A DNA stretch of 64,000 nt from Microvirga arabica (GCF_016811235.1 NZ_JAFBID010000005.1:1-64000), one strand, 5' to 3'. Counted from the stretch's first letter, positions 1-9,069 are shown. Translations and numbers: made by a program. The notes: generated by a model not told the origin, from the sequence alone.

Positions 1-279
1 GGGCCTTGGTTTTGAGTCACGTCAGCCACTAGGAGCCGGCCGAATTTTCGACGTTGAAGGGCTGCTTCGGGTCAAAACCGGCCCATAAGCATGTCTGTGT
101 GAAGGTCAACTCGTCCCCACATTGCAGACGTTCGTCGGCCCATCGCGACTTGAGGCGAGATTGCCGCGGATTGTACGAAGTTCGTCTGCTGTTACCCGTG
201 GCGTTACCCGAAGGAAATAGGGGCGTGGAGCCGCAGATACAGGAAAGTTTTAAAACCCTTGCCGGTTAAGGGTTTAAGG

Positions 280-335
280 TGGTGAGCGCGCTGGGACTCG
301 AACCCAGGACCCTCTGATTAAAAGTCAGAGCGTCT
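280..335 (-). other. 3' fragment of a tRNA-Lys(TTT) gene, probable attachment site
   Basis: Read on the minus strand, this holds the anticodon arm with TTT in the loop, the variable region, the T arm, the 3' acceptor strand and CCA of a lysine tRNA. The 5' half is missing: no CGCGCTC complement that could pair with the acceptor strand lies to the right, where integrase coding sequence starts at once. The stop codon of that integrase (318-320) lies inside the fragment. This is the usual junction left when a tyrosine-recombinase element inserts into the 3' end of a tRNA gene. The intact copy should lie elsewhere and is not in this window. Confidence 0.7.
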
Positions 336-2268
336 TACTACGTTCGCATCGGCGTACCGGCGTCGGGATCGCCTGCCGATCTTCTTCGCAACAATCTCCC
401 GTAGTGTGATCTGGCCCGGCTGAAGAGCCGCGGTCATGATCGGAAGCTTACGGAGTGCATTTAGTTTGCGCGCGAGCCGCGTCTCGTCCCGGTAGCGCTC
501 GTCCGTCTCACTGACGCCGCCATGGCCCATGATGTCCTGACGCCATTCGATCATAACCTTCGCATCGATCAGGGCGTCGTTCCCGAAATGACGGATCGAG
601 TGAAACGTCTTCCCCTGCCCGCTCGCATCAGGAAGAGCCCTTGCAAGCGCCGGCGCCCAATCGTCGTGGAGCTGGTCTCCCAGAGGAGCGGTTCCGCTCG
701 CGGGGAGCAGGTCCGGGAACAGGAGGTCGTAACCGAGCCGGTGGACGGCCTCGATGTAGTCGCGCAGGCCGAGGCGCAAGAGCTCGGGATGAATCGGGAG
801 CTTGCGCTTCGACTGGGTGTTCTTGAGGCGGCGGTACTTGTTCGGACGCACCTCGAAATACGGAATCGCACCCTCGAAGTGGACGTCCGCAACCATGAGC
901 CCGCAGATCTCCTCCCGGCGCATCAGCGAGTAGGTGGCGATCAGGGGAGCCCAGTAGAGCCCATCGTGCACGACCACCGTCCCCGGCTCAAGCCTTGCCC
1001 CCTCCCCGCGGCAGCCGCGCCAGACCGGCAGGTCAAAGACTGTCGTCAGATCAGCCGCCGTGAACGCCGCCCGGTCGTCGCGGTCTCGCCCCTTCTTTCG
1101 GGCCCGCAGGGTCGTCAGGTTGAGCGCCTCCGCAGGCCGGAGTCCCCGACCGGATGCGAAGTCGATCAGGTTGCCCAGATGCGTCAGGTGCCGATTGATG
1201 GTGGGGCCCTCAAGGCCGCGCTGCCCCTCGGGCAGCGTCTTCGCCGCCGCGAGCAGCTCCTTGAGCGGGCGGCTCGCGTCACGGGACGACTTTCCGTAGC
1301 TCTTCGGCATGGCCAGAAGGGTATCCACGTAGGCTGCCACATCGGCCTGCTTGAGCCGGGTCAGGTCGTCGTGCCCAACGACCTTCACCAGCAGACCGGC
1401 GGTCTGGCGCATCTGGCGACAGGTTTTGTCGGTCCACTCCCTGAGCTGGAGCTTGGTCGCACACAACTTGTCGGCCAGGTCAGCGATGCTGGCCTGCACG
1501 GCAGCTTTCTGCTCCGGCTCGGCGTTAGCGGCTGAAGGCCGCTTTCGGAAGCGGCGAGACTTGATCGGGAACGGCTGTCGGGAGTGGCGCCGGCGCTGCT
1601 GGCTCGGTACCGAAAGCCGTTGCGACATCCTCGGGAAACCCCGCACCCCATTTCGCGGCGGAATGGAACAGGGCGGCCGCCATACCACGATAGAACGCGT
1701 TTTCGGTCTGAGCGAGGGCCATGGCGGTCGGGTCGACGTTGGGAGCATGCTCCGCGATCAAACCCTGCAGGCGCACAGACTTTGGGGGAACGACGCCCTG
1801 CCGGCGATAGAGATCCAGAATGGTCTTGACCTCACCCGCCTCGGAAGGGTCGAGGCCGCAGGAGCGCAGCCAGTCGGCATCGAGGGGGCCATCAGCGACC
1901 CGTCCACACTCCGCGAGAAGGCGATAGACCGCGCCGCTAATCCGGTCCGCATGCTCTCCGCTCATCGGCTCAGGGGCATCGAGCGCCCGGTCTGCCGTGG
2001 CGACGAGCTCGAGCTTCGCGGCATGGCGGCGGGCAACAGCGACGAGGATCGCCCTCGCCTCGTCAGCGGTCAGGCGGCCGCGCCGCATCTCGTCGAACAC
2101 GACTTCGCTCATCGCGGTCAGCTCTGCTCCGATCCGGCGCGCCTCGGTCCAACGGGTCGACTGCAGGCTGATCTGCAGGACCCGCCGTCCGTTCGCGCCG
2201 CAAGCCGGAAGCCGGCGCCGCCAGCAATATACCGCACCGCGACGCATAAGATGAGAACCGACCGGCAT
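318..2268 (-). pseudogene. Tyrosine site-specific integrase, frameshifted
   Basis: The N-terminal part (2268 down to about 1550) begins MPVGSHLMRRGAVYCWRRRL, a DUF6538-type start common on alphaproteobacterial integrases. The catalytic part (about 1560 down to 318) carries HSIRHFG near the C terminus and a MGHGG...YRD segment that fits the catalytic core. The two parts are in different frames that overlap at 1525-1748; joining them needs a one-base skip near 1540-1560. I chose 2268 because the family consensus starts there; an upstream in-frame start at 2322 adds unlikely residues. Whether this is a mutation, a sequencing error or recoding cannot be told from the sequence. The position against a tRNA-Lys remnant fits an integrase at its own attachment site. 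Confidence 0.7.
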
Positions 2269-2364
2269 GTGTAACACCCATGTGTGACAGGGATGTGCAG
2301 CAGTGCGGAGCGCCTCGCCCAAAATCGGGAGAAAAGCTTTCGGTTTCAGGAACTTAGCATGGGA

Positions 2365-2439
2365 TGGCTGGGGCGCCAGGATTCGAACCTGGGAATGGCG
2401 GTACCAAAAACCGCTGCCTTACCGCTTGGCGACGCCCCA
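2365..2439 (-). tRNA. tRNA-Gln(TTG)
   Basis: A complete cloverleaf on the minus strand. The seven-base acceptor stem TGGGGCG/CGCCCCA closes, the anticodon loop is TTTTGGT with anticodon TTG, the T loop is TTCGAAT, and CCA is encoded at the 3' end (2365-2367). The gene is 75 nt long. Confidence 0.95.
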
Positions 2440-2453
2440 ATAGGTGTGGCGTG

Positions 2454-2482
2454 TACATAGTCGGCCCAAACGCGGCTGGCAA
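2454..2482 (-). promoter_or_regulatory. Probable promoter of tRNA-Gln
   Basis: On the minus strand TTGCCA (2482-2477) and TATGTA (2459-2454) are separated by 17 bases, 15 bases before the tRNA. This is a good housekeeping -35/-10 pair. Confidence 0.6.
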
Positions 2483-2532
2483 CAGCGTTTTGCGGATAGC
2501 CCGATCCGGACAGGAAAGGCGCAAATCTCCCC

Positions 2533-2561
2533 TTGCGGCGCTCCCCCCTCGCCGCTATAAG
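2533..2561 (+). promoter_or_regulatory. Probable promoter of tRNA-Pro
   Basis: TTGCGG (2533-2538) and TATAAG (2556-2561) are 17 bases apart and end 27 bases before the tRNA-Pro gene. Confidence 0.6.
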
Positions 2562-2588
2562 ACCGGCCTCCCGGGAATTTCTCGGTGT

Positions 2589-2665
2589 CGGAGTGTAGCG
2601 CAGTCTGGTAGCGCACCACGTTCGGGACGTGGGGGTCGCAGGTTCAAATCCTGCCACTCCGACCA
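2589..2665 (+). tRNA. tRNA-Pro(CGG)
   Basis: A complete 77-nt tRNA. The acceptor stem is CGGAGTG/CACTCCG, the anticodon stem CCACG/CGTGG carries loop TTCGGGA with anticodon CGG, the T arm is GCAGG-TTCAAAT-CCTGC, and CCA is encoded. Its 3' end faces the 3' end of the integrase at 2769-4079, so it is the likely integration target of that element. Confidence 0.95.
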
Positions 2666-2699
2666 TTCAAACCCTTGATCCGTAACGGTTTGAATGGTC
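2661..2699. repeat. 13-bp perfect inverted repeat at the end of tRNA-Pro
   Basis: GACCATTCAAACC (2661-2673) is repeated inverted at 2687-2699 with a 13-base loop. The left arm includes the tRNA CCA. There is no T run after it, so a terminator is doubtful. It may belong to the attachment region of the neighbouring integrase. Confidence 0.6.
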
Positions 2700-2768
2700 G
2701 CCCGCCCCGGCCAAGTTTTTCCCGACCAAAGATTCGACCAAACAATCCTTCAAAGATCGAAGGTTTGA

Positions 2769-4079
2769 TCACCCCGTCCTTCGCTTTCGCCCGCGCCCGT
2801 CCATGGCCGCCCTCGCCCCTTCCATGTGGGCCGGGCTGTGGTGGCCGTAGCGCCGCTCCAGGACCTCGACCGACATCCCGAGGTAGCCGGCGAGCTCCCA
2901 GACGTCGACGCCTTCCTGCATGCCCCACGTGGCGGCCGTGTGCCGGAGGGTGTGGCGCACCACGTCGTCCCCCAGGCCGAGCTCGTGCACCAGGTTCGAG
3001 AACGCCCGCTGGGTGGTCCCGACCGGCTTGCCCCGCCACTCGACCACGTACCTCTGCCCGAGCACATGGTGCCAGCGCCACAGGTGCGCCACGAGCCGGT
3101 CCGGCAGCCGCACCGTCGGGTACTTCTTGTTCCGGGCCTCGGTCTTCCCCAGGGCCTTGCGGTGGAAGATCGCCACCCGCTGGCCGCCCTCCTCCTTGAG
3201 CTCGACCCACGGCTTGCCGATCTCGGGGATGAACGACGCCGAGCAGATCGCCCCCGACCGGGTGCCCGTGCGCAGTCCGACCAGGATGAAGCGTGCGACG
3301 TGCCTCGCGCAGAGCTTGTCGGTCTCGTGCCCCTTCTGGACCTCGACCTTCCGCCAGGCGTGCAGCACCAGCCGGGCGGCCTCGGCCTTGGTGAGCCAGC
3401 GCTCCCGGCCCTGGGACTTCTCGGGCAACGTGACCTTGACCATCTCGCGCGTGAGCCCGTCGGAGATCGCCAGGTTCACCGCCGCCCGGAGGTCCTCCAG
3501 CTCCCGCCTGGCGCCGCCCTCGGTCACGACCCTGGCCTTGACCGGGCGCGAGTGGCCGCGGCGGGCGGGCTTGCCGTCCTTGCCCGAGCCCAGGCGGGCG
3601 TGCGACTTCCACGGCGTGCCGACGCGGCTCGCGACGTATTGCGCGCAGGTCACGCTGTCGATGTCCGACAGGGTGCGGTCGCCCCACCATTCCAGCAGCA
3701 CGACGGCCCGCTGCGCGACCTCCTCGAACCTCGCGACCTTGCCCTTCTTCGCGTCGAGGTAGCGCGAGATCACGTCGGCGATGGCGACCTTGTGCGCGGG
3801 CTGGTTCTTAAGTGTCTGCGGCTTGTGGAGCGAGGCTCTGTACTCGGCTAGCGCTTCGAGAGCTCTGTCGCTTTCATCAGGGCCGCAGCCAGTGCTGGAG
3901 ATCTGCTCCCCTTTGTGCATGACGATCCAGACGCCCCCGCGCTCGATGCCGTCGGTGCCGATGCGCTCGCCCCGGAGCCAGATGTATGGCGTGCCCCGTC
4001 CTGTGCTTCCGAGGGTGCGGGGCTTCTTGCGCTTGCTGGCGCGCTTGGGCTTGGGTTCGGGCGGCAACGCTCTCTCCAT
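2769..4079 (-). CDS. Tyrosine site-specific integrase
   Basis: This 436-residue protein should catalyse integration and excision of a mobile element. The catalytic signature is visible: the first arginine in LRTGTRSG, then HTLRHTAATW, then YGHHSP, whose tyrosine (about residue 415) is the expected nucleophile. The basic N terminus is rich in Lys/Arg/Pro, as expected for an arm-type DNA-binding region, and residues of about 95-200 fit the core-binding domain. The 3' end points at tRNA-Pro, 104 bases away, and an excisionase-like gene lies just upstream, so it is probably the integrase of the island to its right. No frameshift is seen, unlike the integrase at 318-2268. Confidence 0.93.
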   Translation of the reverse strand: MERALPPEPKPKRASKRKKPRTLGSTGRGTPYIWLRGERIGTDGIERGGVWIVMHKGEQISSTGCGPDESDRALEALAEYRASLHKPQTLKNQPAHKVAIADVISRYLDAKKGKVARFEEVAQRAVVLLEWWGDRTLSDIDSVTCAQYVASRVGTPWKSHARLGSGKDGKPARRGHSRPVKARVVTEGGARRELEDLRAAVNLAISDGLTREMVKVTLPEKSQGRERWLTKAEAARLVLHAWRKVEVQKGHETDKLCARHVARFILVGLRTGTRSGAICSASFIPEIGKPWVELKEEGGQRVAIFHRKALGKTEARNKKYPTVRLPDRLVAHLWRWHHVLGQRYVVEWRGKPVGTTQRAFSNLVHELGLGDDVVRHTLRHTAATWGMQEGVDVWELAGYLGMSVEVLERRYGHHSPAHMEGARAAMDGRGRKRRTG

Positions 4080-4318
4080 TCGGCGATCAGGTTCTTCGTG
4101 ACGTAGATGAGACGGCCATGCCGCTCGGGGCGCAGGTCGCCGCGGGCGATGGCGGCCCGGAGCATGGGCACGGTCATGCGCCCGCCGAACTCGGGCAGGT
4201 GCTGCGCGATCTCCAACGGCAGCGGCTCGTCGGGTCCGGCATCTTCAGCTTCGTGGATCGCGCCGTAGAGCGGTGCGAGGTCGATTTCTTCGACGATGAG
4301 GTGGTATGTCATGCGCAC
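3848..4318 (-). CDS. Excisionase-like small DNA-binding protein
   Basis: The first 80 or so residues hold a helix-turn-helix-like stretch (VPMLRAAIARGDLRPERHGR, then a strand and an arginine-rich helix) like excisionases of the MerR/Xis type, which set recombination direction and often regulate the integrase. The remaining residues are Ser/Ala-rich and read out of frame across the first 230 bases of the integrase, so the functional part may be only the N-terminal half. The gene starts with ATG at 4318 and diverges from the metallophosphoesterase. No specific Xis family can be named. Confidence 0.55.
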   Translation of the reverse strand: MRMTYHLIVEEIDLAPLYGAIHEAEDAGPDEPLPLEIAQHLPEFGGRMTVPMLRAAIARGDLRPERHGRLIYVTKNLIAEWRERCRPNPSPSAPASARSPAPSEAQDGARHTSGSGASASAPTASSAGASGSSCTKGSRSPALAAALMKATELSKR

Positions 4319-4500
4319 GAGACTCGCGCAGTCGCATGAATCCCGTCAAGAATCCCGAGGCCCGATGGTAAAGAAAACAGGCCGATTTTGTTTACCATGG
4401 GCGCAGTTTCCAGGGAGCCCAGGGATAAGTCTAACCTGTTGATTGCAGCTGCGAATCCTGTGTGGCATCCTTTGTGGTTCAATTCGGAAAGGAGGGCCCC

Positions 4501-5058
4501 ATGGCCACGTGGTTCACGGCAGACACCCACATAGGCCATGCCGGGATCCTGTCGCCGCACATGCACTGCCAGCGCGGCGCTCACTTCCGCACGATCCAGG
4601 AGCACGACGAGGCCCTGGTCGCCAACTGGAACGCGGTCGTCGGCGAGGACGACGAGGTCTGGCACCTCGGCGACTTCGCCTACAAGACCAGCTATGAGCA
4701 CGCCAGGTCGGTGTTCAACCGGCTCAACGGGCGCAAGAGGTTGGTGCGCGGCAACCACGAGAAGCTCGGGGTCAGGCTGGGTTGGGAGAGCCAGCACGAC
4801 TTCGCGGAGGTCGCCGTCGACGGCCGGCACCTGGTGCTGTTCCATTATGGGATGCGCGTGTGGCCCAGGCAGCGCCGCGGCGCCCTTCACTTGTATGGCC
4901 ATTCGCACGGCGCCCTGCCCGGTTGCCGCCAGAGCCTGGACGTCGGCGTCGACGCCTGGGGTTTCCGGCCCGTCGGCCTGGCCGAGATCCTGGCCCGCAT
5001 GGCCACCCTGCCACCGGCGTACCAGGAGGGCCGGGACGACGAGGACGAGGCCGCGTAA
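4501..5058 (+). CDS. Calcineurin-like metallophosphoesterase
   Basis: A 185-residue cytoplasmic protein with the five-block phosphoesterase pattern: TADTHIGH near the N terminus, HLGDFAY, GNHE, LFHYGM and GHSHG. These supply the Asp, His and Asn ligands of the dinuclear metal centre. Small single-domain members hydrolyse phosphodiesters or phosphomonoesters, often on phages and plasmids; the substrate here is unknown. The ATG at 4501 is preceded by GGAAAGGAGGG, a near-perfect ribosome site, which decides it over upstream in-frame starts at 4443 and 4462. A strong hairpin follows the stop. Confidence 0.88.
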   Translation: MATWFTADTHIGHAGILSPHMHCQRGAHFRTIQEHDEALVANWNAVVGEDDEVWHLGDFAYKTSYEHARSVFNRLNGRKRLVRGNHEKLGVRLGWESQHDFAEVAVDGRHLVLFHYGMRVWPRQRRGALHLYGHSHGALPGCRQSLDVGVDAWGFRPVGLAEILARMATLPPAYQEGRDDEDEAA

Positions 5059-5073
5059 TCGAATCGTCAATTC

Positions 5074-5106
5074 ACGGGCGCCGCATAATCGAATTGCGGC
5101 GCCCGT
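5074..5106 (+). terminator. Strong hairpin after the metallophosphoesterase gene
   Basis: The arms ACGGGCGCCGCA and TGCGGCGCCCGT pair perfectly around a nine-base AT-rich loop. The T run after it is weak (TAATCGTTTTGC). It lies 15 bases past the stop at 5058, so termination is the simplest reading. Confidence 0.6.
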
Positions 5107-5120
5107 AATCGTTTTGCACC

Positions 5121-5188
5121 GTAAGCGATCAGAGACACGGGCCGCCTTGGATAAGTGGATTGAGACACCCGTAAGCGATTTGAGACGT
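5121..5188 (+). repeat. Three 18-bp imperfect direct repeats
   Basis: The units are at 5121-5138, 5151-5168 and 5171-5188, with consensus GTAAGCGATTTGAGACAC. Looser GTAATCGA-type matches lie just upstream at about 5055-5115. Such arrays occur at the ends of IS21-like elements and in plasmid iterons; no transposase or replication gene is adjacent, so this may be a remnant end. Confidence 0.55.
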
Positions 5189-5214
5189 TCCCTATCCGTT
5201 CTATATGCCTGGGC

Positions 5215-5583
5215 ATGGCGATCTTCTGGATGCGAACGAGCGAGGCTTGGCCGGACGCCTCGTGGCTGGAGACGAGTTTCACCTGCTTCGACGAGGACAA
5301 GCCTGGGCGCGAGGGCGACGGGCCCTGGGACACTTACATCGGGGGCGTTCACCAGGAACCGGATGGGCCCCAGGCCGGCATGTGGTCGTGGTCGGTGACC
5401 GCCACCTTCCCGGGGCCGCGGTACCCCTACGCGACCTCCGGGCGTGAGCCGACGCGGAAGGAGGCCGGGCGCCGGGTGATGGAGACGTATCAGAAGATGT
5501 GCGCCTTCTATGCTGCGAACCCTTGGCGGGGTCGGCAACCCGAGCTGGGCGACTACAGCCTTGCCATAGATGGCGAAATCTAG
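5215..5583 (+). CDS. Hypothetical protein, 122 aa
   Basis: I do not recognise this protein. It is acidic and aromatic-rich, with WSWSV and W-rich turns in the middle, and has no signal peptide or membrane segment. The ATG at 5215 is one of two close candidates (5205 is in another frame) and has only a weak ribosome site. It is followed after 12 bases by the secreted protein gene and could be cotranscribed with it. Confidence 0.55.
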   Translation: MAIFWMRTSEAWPDASWLETSFTCFDEDKPGREGDGPWDTYIGGVHQEPDGPQAGMWSWSVTATFPGPRYPYATSGREPTRKEAGRRVMETYQKMCAFYAANPWRGRQPELGDYSLAIDGEI

Positions 5584-5595
5584 GCAATCTTGGCC

Positions 5596-6480
5596 ATGCG
5601 CACGATCATCCTCTCCCTTGCCTTCCTCGCCTCTACATCAGCTCTTGCCCAGACCGCCCCGCCGACAAACTGGCGCAGCATGACTCCGCAGCAGTTGAAT
5701 GCCCTGCCGAAGGAGCAGGTCGCCGGCCTGCCGTTCATCGAATTTCTGCAGAAGACGGACCCGAAGACCCGGCGCGACCAGCTCGAAGCCGTCTTGGCCG
5801 TGGCGCTGTCCAAGCTCTACTACGCGTTCGACAAGCCGCTGCACCCATTCGCCTCCTATGTCGACGCGGCCGCCCGTGAGTTCCAGGGCGACATCGGCGC
5901 ACGGCAGGATGGAGTGATCAAAGCTGGCGAGTTCGAGGAGATCTCCCGCCGGGTGAACGTGGTCAACGAGGTCGCGCTGCCGACTTATGCGCCCTTCAAG
6001 CGGGACCTCTACGCGCAGGATGACTTCCTGTCCTTTGGCGGAACCTGGGTTATCGAGGGCGAGACACACGCCTTCCCGGTGAATTTCAGCCAGTACAACT
6101 GCTACCGCTCGATGAGCCGCTGCTTCACCTCGGAGGGCTACGTCCATGGCGGCAACGGCTCCGCCAGCCTCAACGTCGAGGGCGGCGACCTGAAGATTAT
6201 CAAGTGGGATCGGACAGAGGTTTTGATGGAAGACGACGTGCGCTGTCGGGTATCCACGATCTCCGTAAACTTGCAGAGCAAAGAAGTCTACATGATCACC
6301 CGCAATCGGGATGCAGGCTGCGCCGAAGTCATCCCCGTACCGAAACTGGCGAAGCCCCGTATCTCGCGCCTTGTCGACGGATGGGAGGCGTCCTCTCAAG
6401 CGCATCGGGACAAGACTAAGGCCGCGCAGGCGTACTATTCAAAGCGCATGCAAGAAGCCATGAAAGTCATCAAGGACTAA
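5596..6480 (+). CDS. Secreted protein of unknown function
   Basis: The 294-residue product begins MRTIILSLAFLASTSALAQ, a clear Sec signal peptide with an AxA-type cleavage site, so it should be periplasmic or exported. The mature part has four or more cysteines (NCYRSMSRC, VRC, AGC) that could form disulfides and is mainly beta-rich in its second half. I know no family for it. I chose ATG 5596 over the TTG at 5590 because it starts the signal peptide directly. The next gene starts six bases after its stop. Confidence 0.65.
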   Translation: MRTIILSLAFLASTSALAQTAPPTNWRSMTPQQLNALPKEQVAGLPFIEFLQKTDPKTRRDQLEAVLAVALSKLYYAFDKPLHPFASYVDAAAREFQGDIGARQDGVIKAGEFEEISRRVNVVNEVALPTYAPFKRDLYAQDDFLSFGGTWVIEGETHAFPVNFSQYNCYRSMSRCFTSEGYVHGGNGSASLNVEGGDLKIIKWDRTEVLMEDDVRCRVSTISVNLQSKEVYMITRNRDAGCAEVIPVPKLAKPRISRLVDGWEASSQAHRDKTKAAQAYYSKRMQEAMKVIKD

Positions 6481-6486
6481 GGCCCG

Positions 6487-7158
6487 GTGAGCACCAAGAT
6501 GAAGGATGGCCCCGGCCTTTTCGGACGGTTGCTCGGCTGGCTCCGCGGAACACGGAAGCCCCTCCCCGCCGAGCAGTTCCTGGATTTCCACGCCACCCAG
6601 CGGCGCGCCGAGCCCCACAACGCCGGCATCGCCGTCATGGAGGATCTCCTCTTCGACCATCTCAACGAGGTCATGGACATCGAGGGGATGCAAGACGAGG
6701 TCGCCGACAGGGACGGCAACACCCTACCGTTGGCGGACCACGTCCGCGAGACCGGGTTCCTGGCCGGCTACATCATGGACACCGCGGCCCGCCTCGAACT
6801 TGATCCGAACGCCTTGGACAATCCCCTGCATCGCGCGATCCGCGGACAGAGCGGCACGAAGTTGGCCAAGCGCTACGCCCAGGCCTGGAACGTGATGACA
6901 GGTGAGCAACTCGACAAGGATCAGGCGATGAAGGCCGCGATCCAAGACGTCATCAGGGCGGAGGTCATCGCGCAGCACCTGGCGGCAGCGCCGCAGGATC
7001 TCGCCCCGATGCAGGACTTCATCGGGAACCGGATCGGGATCCAGCCGACGGAGCGCATCGCTACCCTGCGCGAGCTCACGAAGGAGCTCCAAGCCTTCGC
7101 CCGGAAGACCCCCGCGATGCACCGTCAGCTTGTCGCTGAAGATCCCCGGCTTCGATAG
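6487..7158 (+). CDS. Hypothetical cytoplasmic protein, 223 aa
   Basis: The GTG start follows AAGGACTAAGG and sits six bases after the upstream stop, implying cotranslation. An in-frame ATG at 6499 is an alternative. The protein is mostly helical with many charged residues and no signal peptide. I recognise no family or motif. Confidence 0.6.
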   Translation: MSTKMKDGPGLFGRLLGWLRGTRKPLPAEQFLDFHATQRRAEPHNAGIAVMEDLLFDHLNEVMDIEGMQDEVADRDGNTLPLADHVRETGFLAGYIMDTAARLELDPNALDNPLHRAIRGQSGTKLAKRYAQAWNVMTGEQLDKDQAMKAAIQDVIRAEVIAQHLAAAPQDLAPMQDFIGNRIGIQPTERIATLRELTKELQAFARKTPAMHRQLVAEDPRLR

Positions 7159-7301
7159 CAACAGGGATGTTCTCGTTATGATCCTGTTATCCACAGGTTT
7201 CATTCGGCAATATTTTGCAGGTGATTCGGGCATATGTTATACGGTGGCCACGAATTCCGAAGCCTACCAGAGGGAGGATAAATCATTAGAAAGGTTAGTA
7301 T

Positions 7302-8447
7302 TTGAGTACATCCCCGGTCGACCAACTCTTCGAGCAGAGCGCCGAGCGCTCTTGGCGTGACATGACGGAGGAGGCCCTCCTCTCATTCCAGTTCACCGCC
7401 TCCGACCCCGAAAGCCTCGACGGCATTACCGAAGATCCTCCGCCATCTGACGAGGATCCCGAGATCGAATTTCGGTACGACATGGCCGGGCGAGGCGAGA
7501 TGGTCAGGTGCGTCTACTGCAAGCACCCCAATCACTTCAAAGGCATCGTCGTCAAATATATGTCCGGTCGACGCCTCGTCGGACGTAACTGCGCCCTCAA
7601 CCATCACGGCGTGGCATTCGAAAAAGACCTGCTCGACTTCGAGGCCGCCATCGAGCGACAGAGCCTCATCCGCCGCCGCCGCGCCCTGATGGCGGCCCGC
7701 GCCCATATCCACCAACACTTCACGGAACTCAAGGCCGATCCGGCGGTGGAAACCCACGACCGGACGATGCGGCGATGGCGCGCCGATTTCCGGGACCTGG
7801 CCCTTGCGATGGTCAACCTCGCCCGGCGCGACGAGCGTCTGACCATCTCCCGGAAGGAACGCGACGAAGCCGCGGAGAAGCTCCGGAAGCAGCGCCTCGG
7901 CGACCGGTTCGACGCGGAGCGCCAGCGCGCGAAGGCTGCCGGCGAGACATGGCAGATCTACCGGACAATCGAAGAGGATCTCGGGTCCCTCCGCGGGGCC
8001 CTTTTCTTTACCAACGGCGTCCCGGTGGCCACCCGCCTGGACGAGATCCATGCCTCCGTGCAACAGGTCCTGAAGACTCTCGCTGAGGAAGATCTGCAGT
8101 CCAAGCAGATCAGCACCGGCTTCCGGAAGCTGTCGGAACTGCGCGACGCCCTGGCTTTCGAGCTCGACCGGCTGGAGGCCCTGGCCGAGGCGTTCAGCGC
8201 CGACAACCTGGCCCGGATCGCGAAGTGGACGAATGAGCTGGCCGCCGAGGAGATCCGACTTGCGGCCGTCATGGCGAACCAGAAGCCCGGGCATATCACG
8301 GCACGCTTCACGACAGACGGCCAGTCCATTACGGACCGTGCGGGCCTGCACACGGAGACGATCTCGCTCACGACGGTGTATCGGCCAGCGCCGCGCACGC
8401 TGCTGACGATACTGAAAGAGGCGCTCGCTCTCGACTACGAGCCCTAG
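7302..8447 (+). CDS. Hypothetical protein with possible zinc site and long helices
   Basis: A 381-residue protein with a likely TTG start at 7302 after AAAGG. Residues of about 65-105 hold CVYCKHPNHF and later GRNCALNHH, a Cys/His arrangement that could bind zinc. Residues of about 115-300 are helical and highly charged with heptad-like stretches, suggesting a coiled coil. The family is unknown. About 140 bases upstream are AT-rich and may hold its promoter, including one isolated TTATCCACA at 7187-7195. Confidence 0.65.
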   Translation: MSTSPVDQLFEQSAERSWRDMTEEALLSFQFTASDPESLDGITEDPPPSDEDPEIEFRYDMAGRGEMVRCVYCKHPNHFKGIVVKYMSGRRLVGRNCALNHHGVAFEKDLLDFEAAIERQSLIRRRRALMAARAHIHQHFTELKADPAVETHDRTMRRWRADFRDLALAMVNLARRDERLTISRKERDEAAEKLRKQRLGDRFDAERQRAKAAGETWQIYRTIEEDLGSLRGALFFTNGVPVATRLDEIHASVQQVLKTLAEEDLQSKQISTGFRKLSELRDALAFELDRLEALAEAFSADNLARIAKWTNELAAEEIRLAAVMANQKPGHITARFTTDGQSITDRAGLHTETISLTTVYRPAPRTLLTILKEALALDYEP

Positions 8448-8496
8448 TCGAGAATACTGTGGGCCAGGGAAGACATCCTCCCCTGGCCGCACGTGC

Positions 8497-9069
8497 TCAG
8501 AATGGCTCGTCGCCCGGCCCGTAGGTCTGCGGCGTGCCGGTCATCGCCCGCTGGAACGATGCCGGGTCGAAGTCCGGGTTGATCTCCTCGATGCTGGGCG
8601 GCCGGGCATCCTCCGGGTCGAGGAAGACCTTGTCCGCATTGTCGTGGGCGAGCGCGATCCGCTGGCGCGCCATGATCGCGTCGACGTCCATGACGTTCAA
8701 AACCTCGCCCCGGAACTGGCGGGCCATATGCTGCGCCAAGGCCTCGTCGCGGGTGATCTTGACCGCCCGCAAATGCTTCGGGGTGTTCGGCGCCGGGATG
8801 ATCGCGAACAGCGGTGTGGAGCGGTCCGGGATGATGGAGCCGGAGATCTCGACCGGCGGGAAGCCGTCGGCCGGCGGGAGCGCGCTGTCGCCAAGGGACA
8901 GGATCATGCCATGGATCTCGCACCCTTCCGGCACGGGCGTCCATTCGACGAAGTCCCAGGCATCCTCGTCGAGGCCGATGCGACCCTTGTTACCGCGGCG
9001 CTCGATGGCGTCGACCACGTGCTTGGGGACATAGATGTGCTTGCACCAACGCGTCCCCTGAAAGGCCAA
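8497..9069 (-). CDS. Hypothetical protein, 190 aa
   Basis: I recognise no family. The sequence is acidic overall, with an N-terminal TRWCKHIYVPKHVVDAIERR segment and a disordered, Pro-rich C terminus. The start is TTG at 9069 with a poor ribosome site, so the true start is uncertain. It lies downstream of, and on the same strand as, the 9111-12042 gene run, 41 bases after the previous stop, and may be the last gene of that operon. Confidence 0.55.
   Translation of the reverse strand: MAFQGTRWCKHIYVPKHVVDAIERRGNKGRIGLDEDAWDFVEWTPVPEGCEIHGMILSLGDSALPPADGFPPVEISGSIIPDRSTPLFAIIPAPNTPKHLRAVKITRDEALAQHMARQFRGEVLNVMDVDAIMARQRIALAHDNADKVFLDPEDARPPSIEEINPDFDPASFQRAMTGTPQTYGPGDEPF

Noticed and set aside
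54-269. Plus-strand frame of 71 codons at the left edge
   Set aside because: Random-looking composition and no ribosome site; nothing else is seen in the first 279 bases.
280-360. A complete tRNA-Lys gene
   Set aside because: The D arm and 5' acceptor strand are missing; only the 3' part is present.
4309-5538. Minus-strand frame of 409 codons
   Set aside because: It runs through the metallophosphoesterase gene and its terminator; no family signature.
7187-7195. Perfect DnaA box TTATCCACA
   Set aside because: It is a single copy without neighbouring boxes, an AT-rich unwinding element or a replication gene. A nine-base match is expected by chance in 64 kb at a modest rate.
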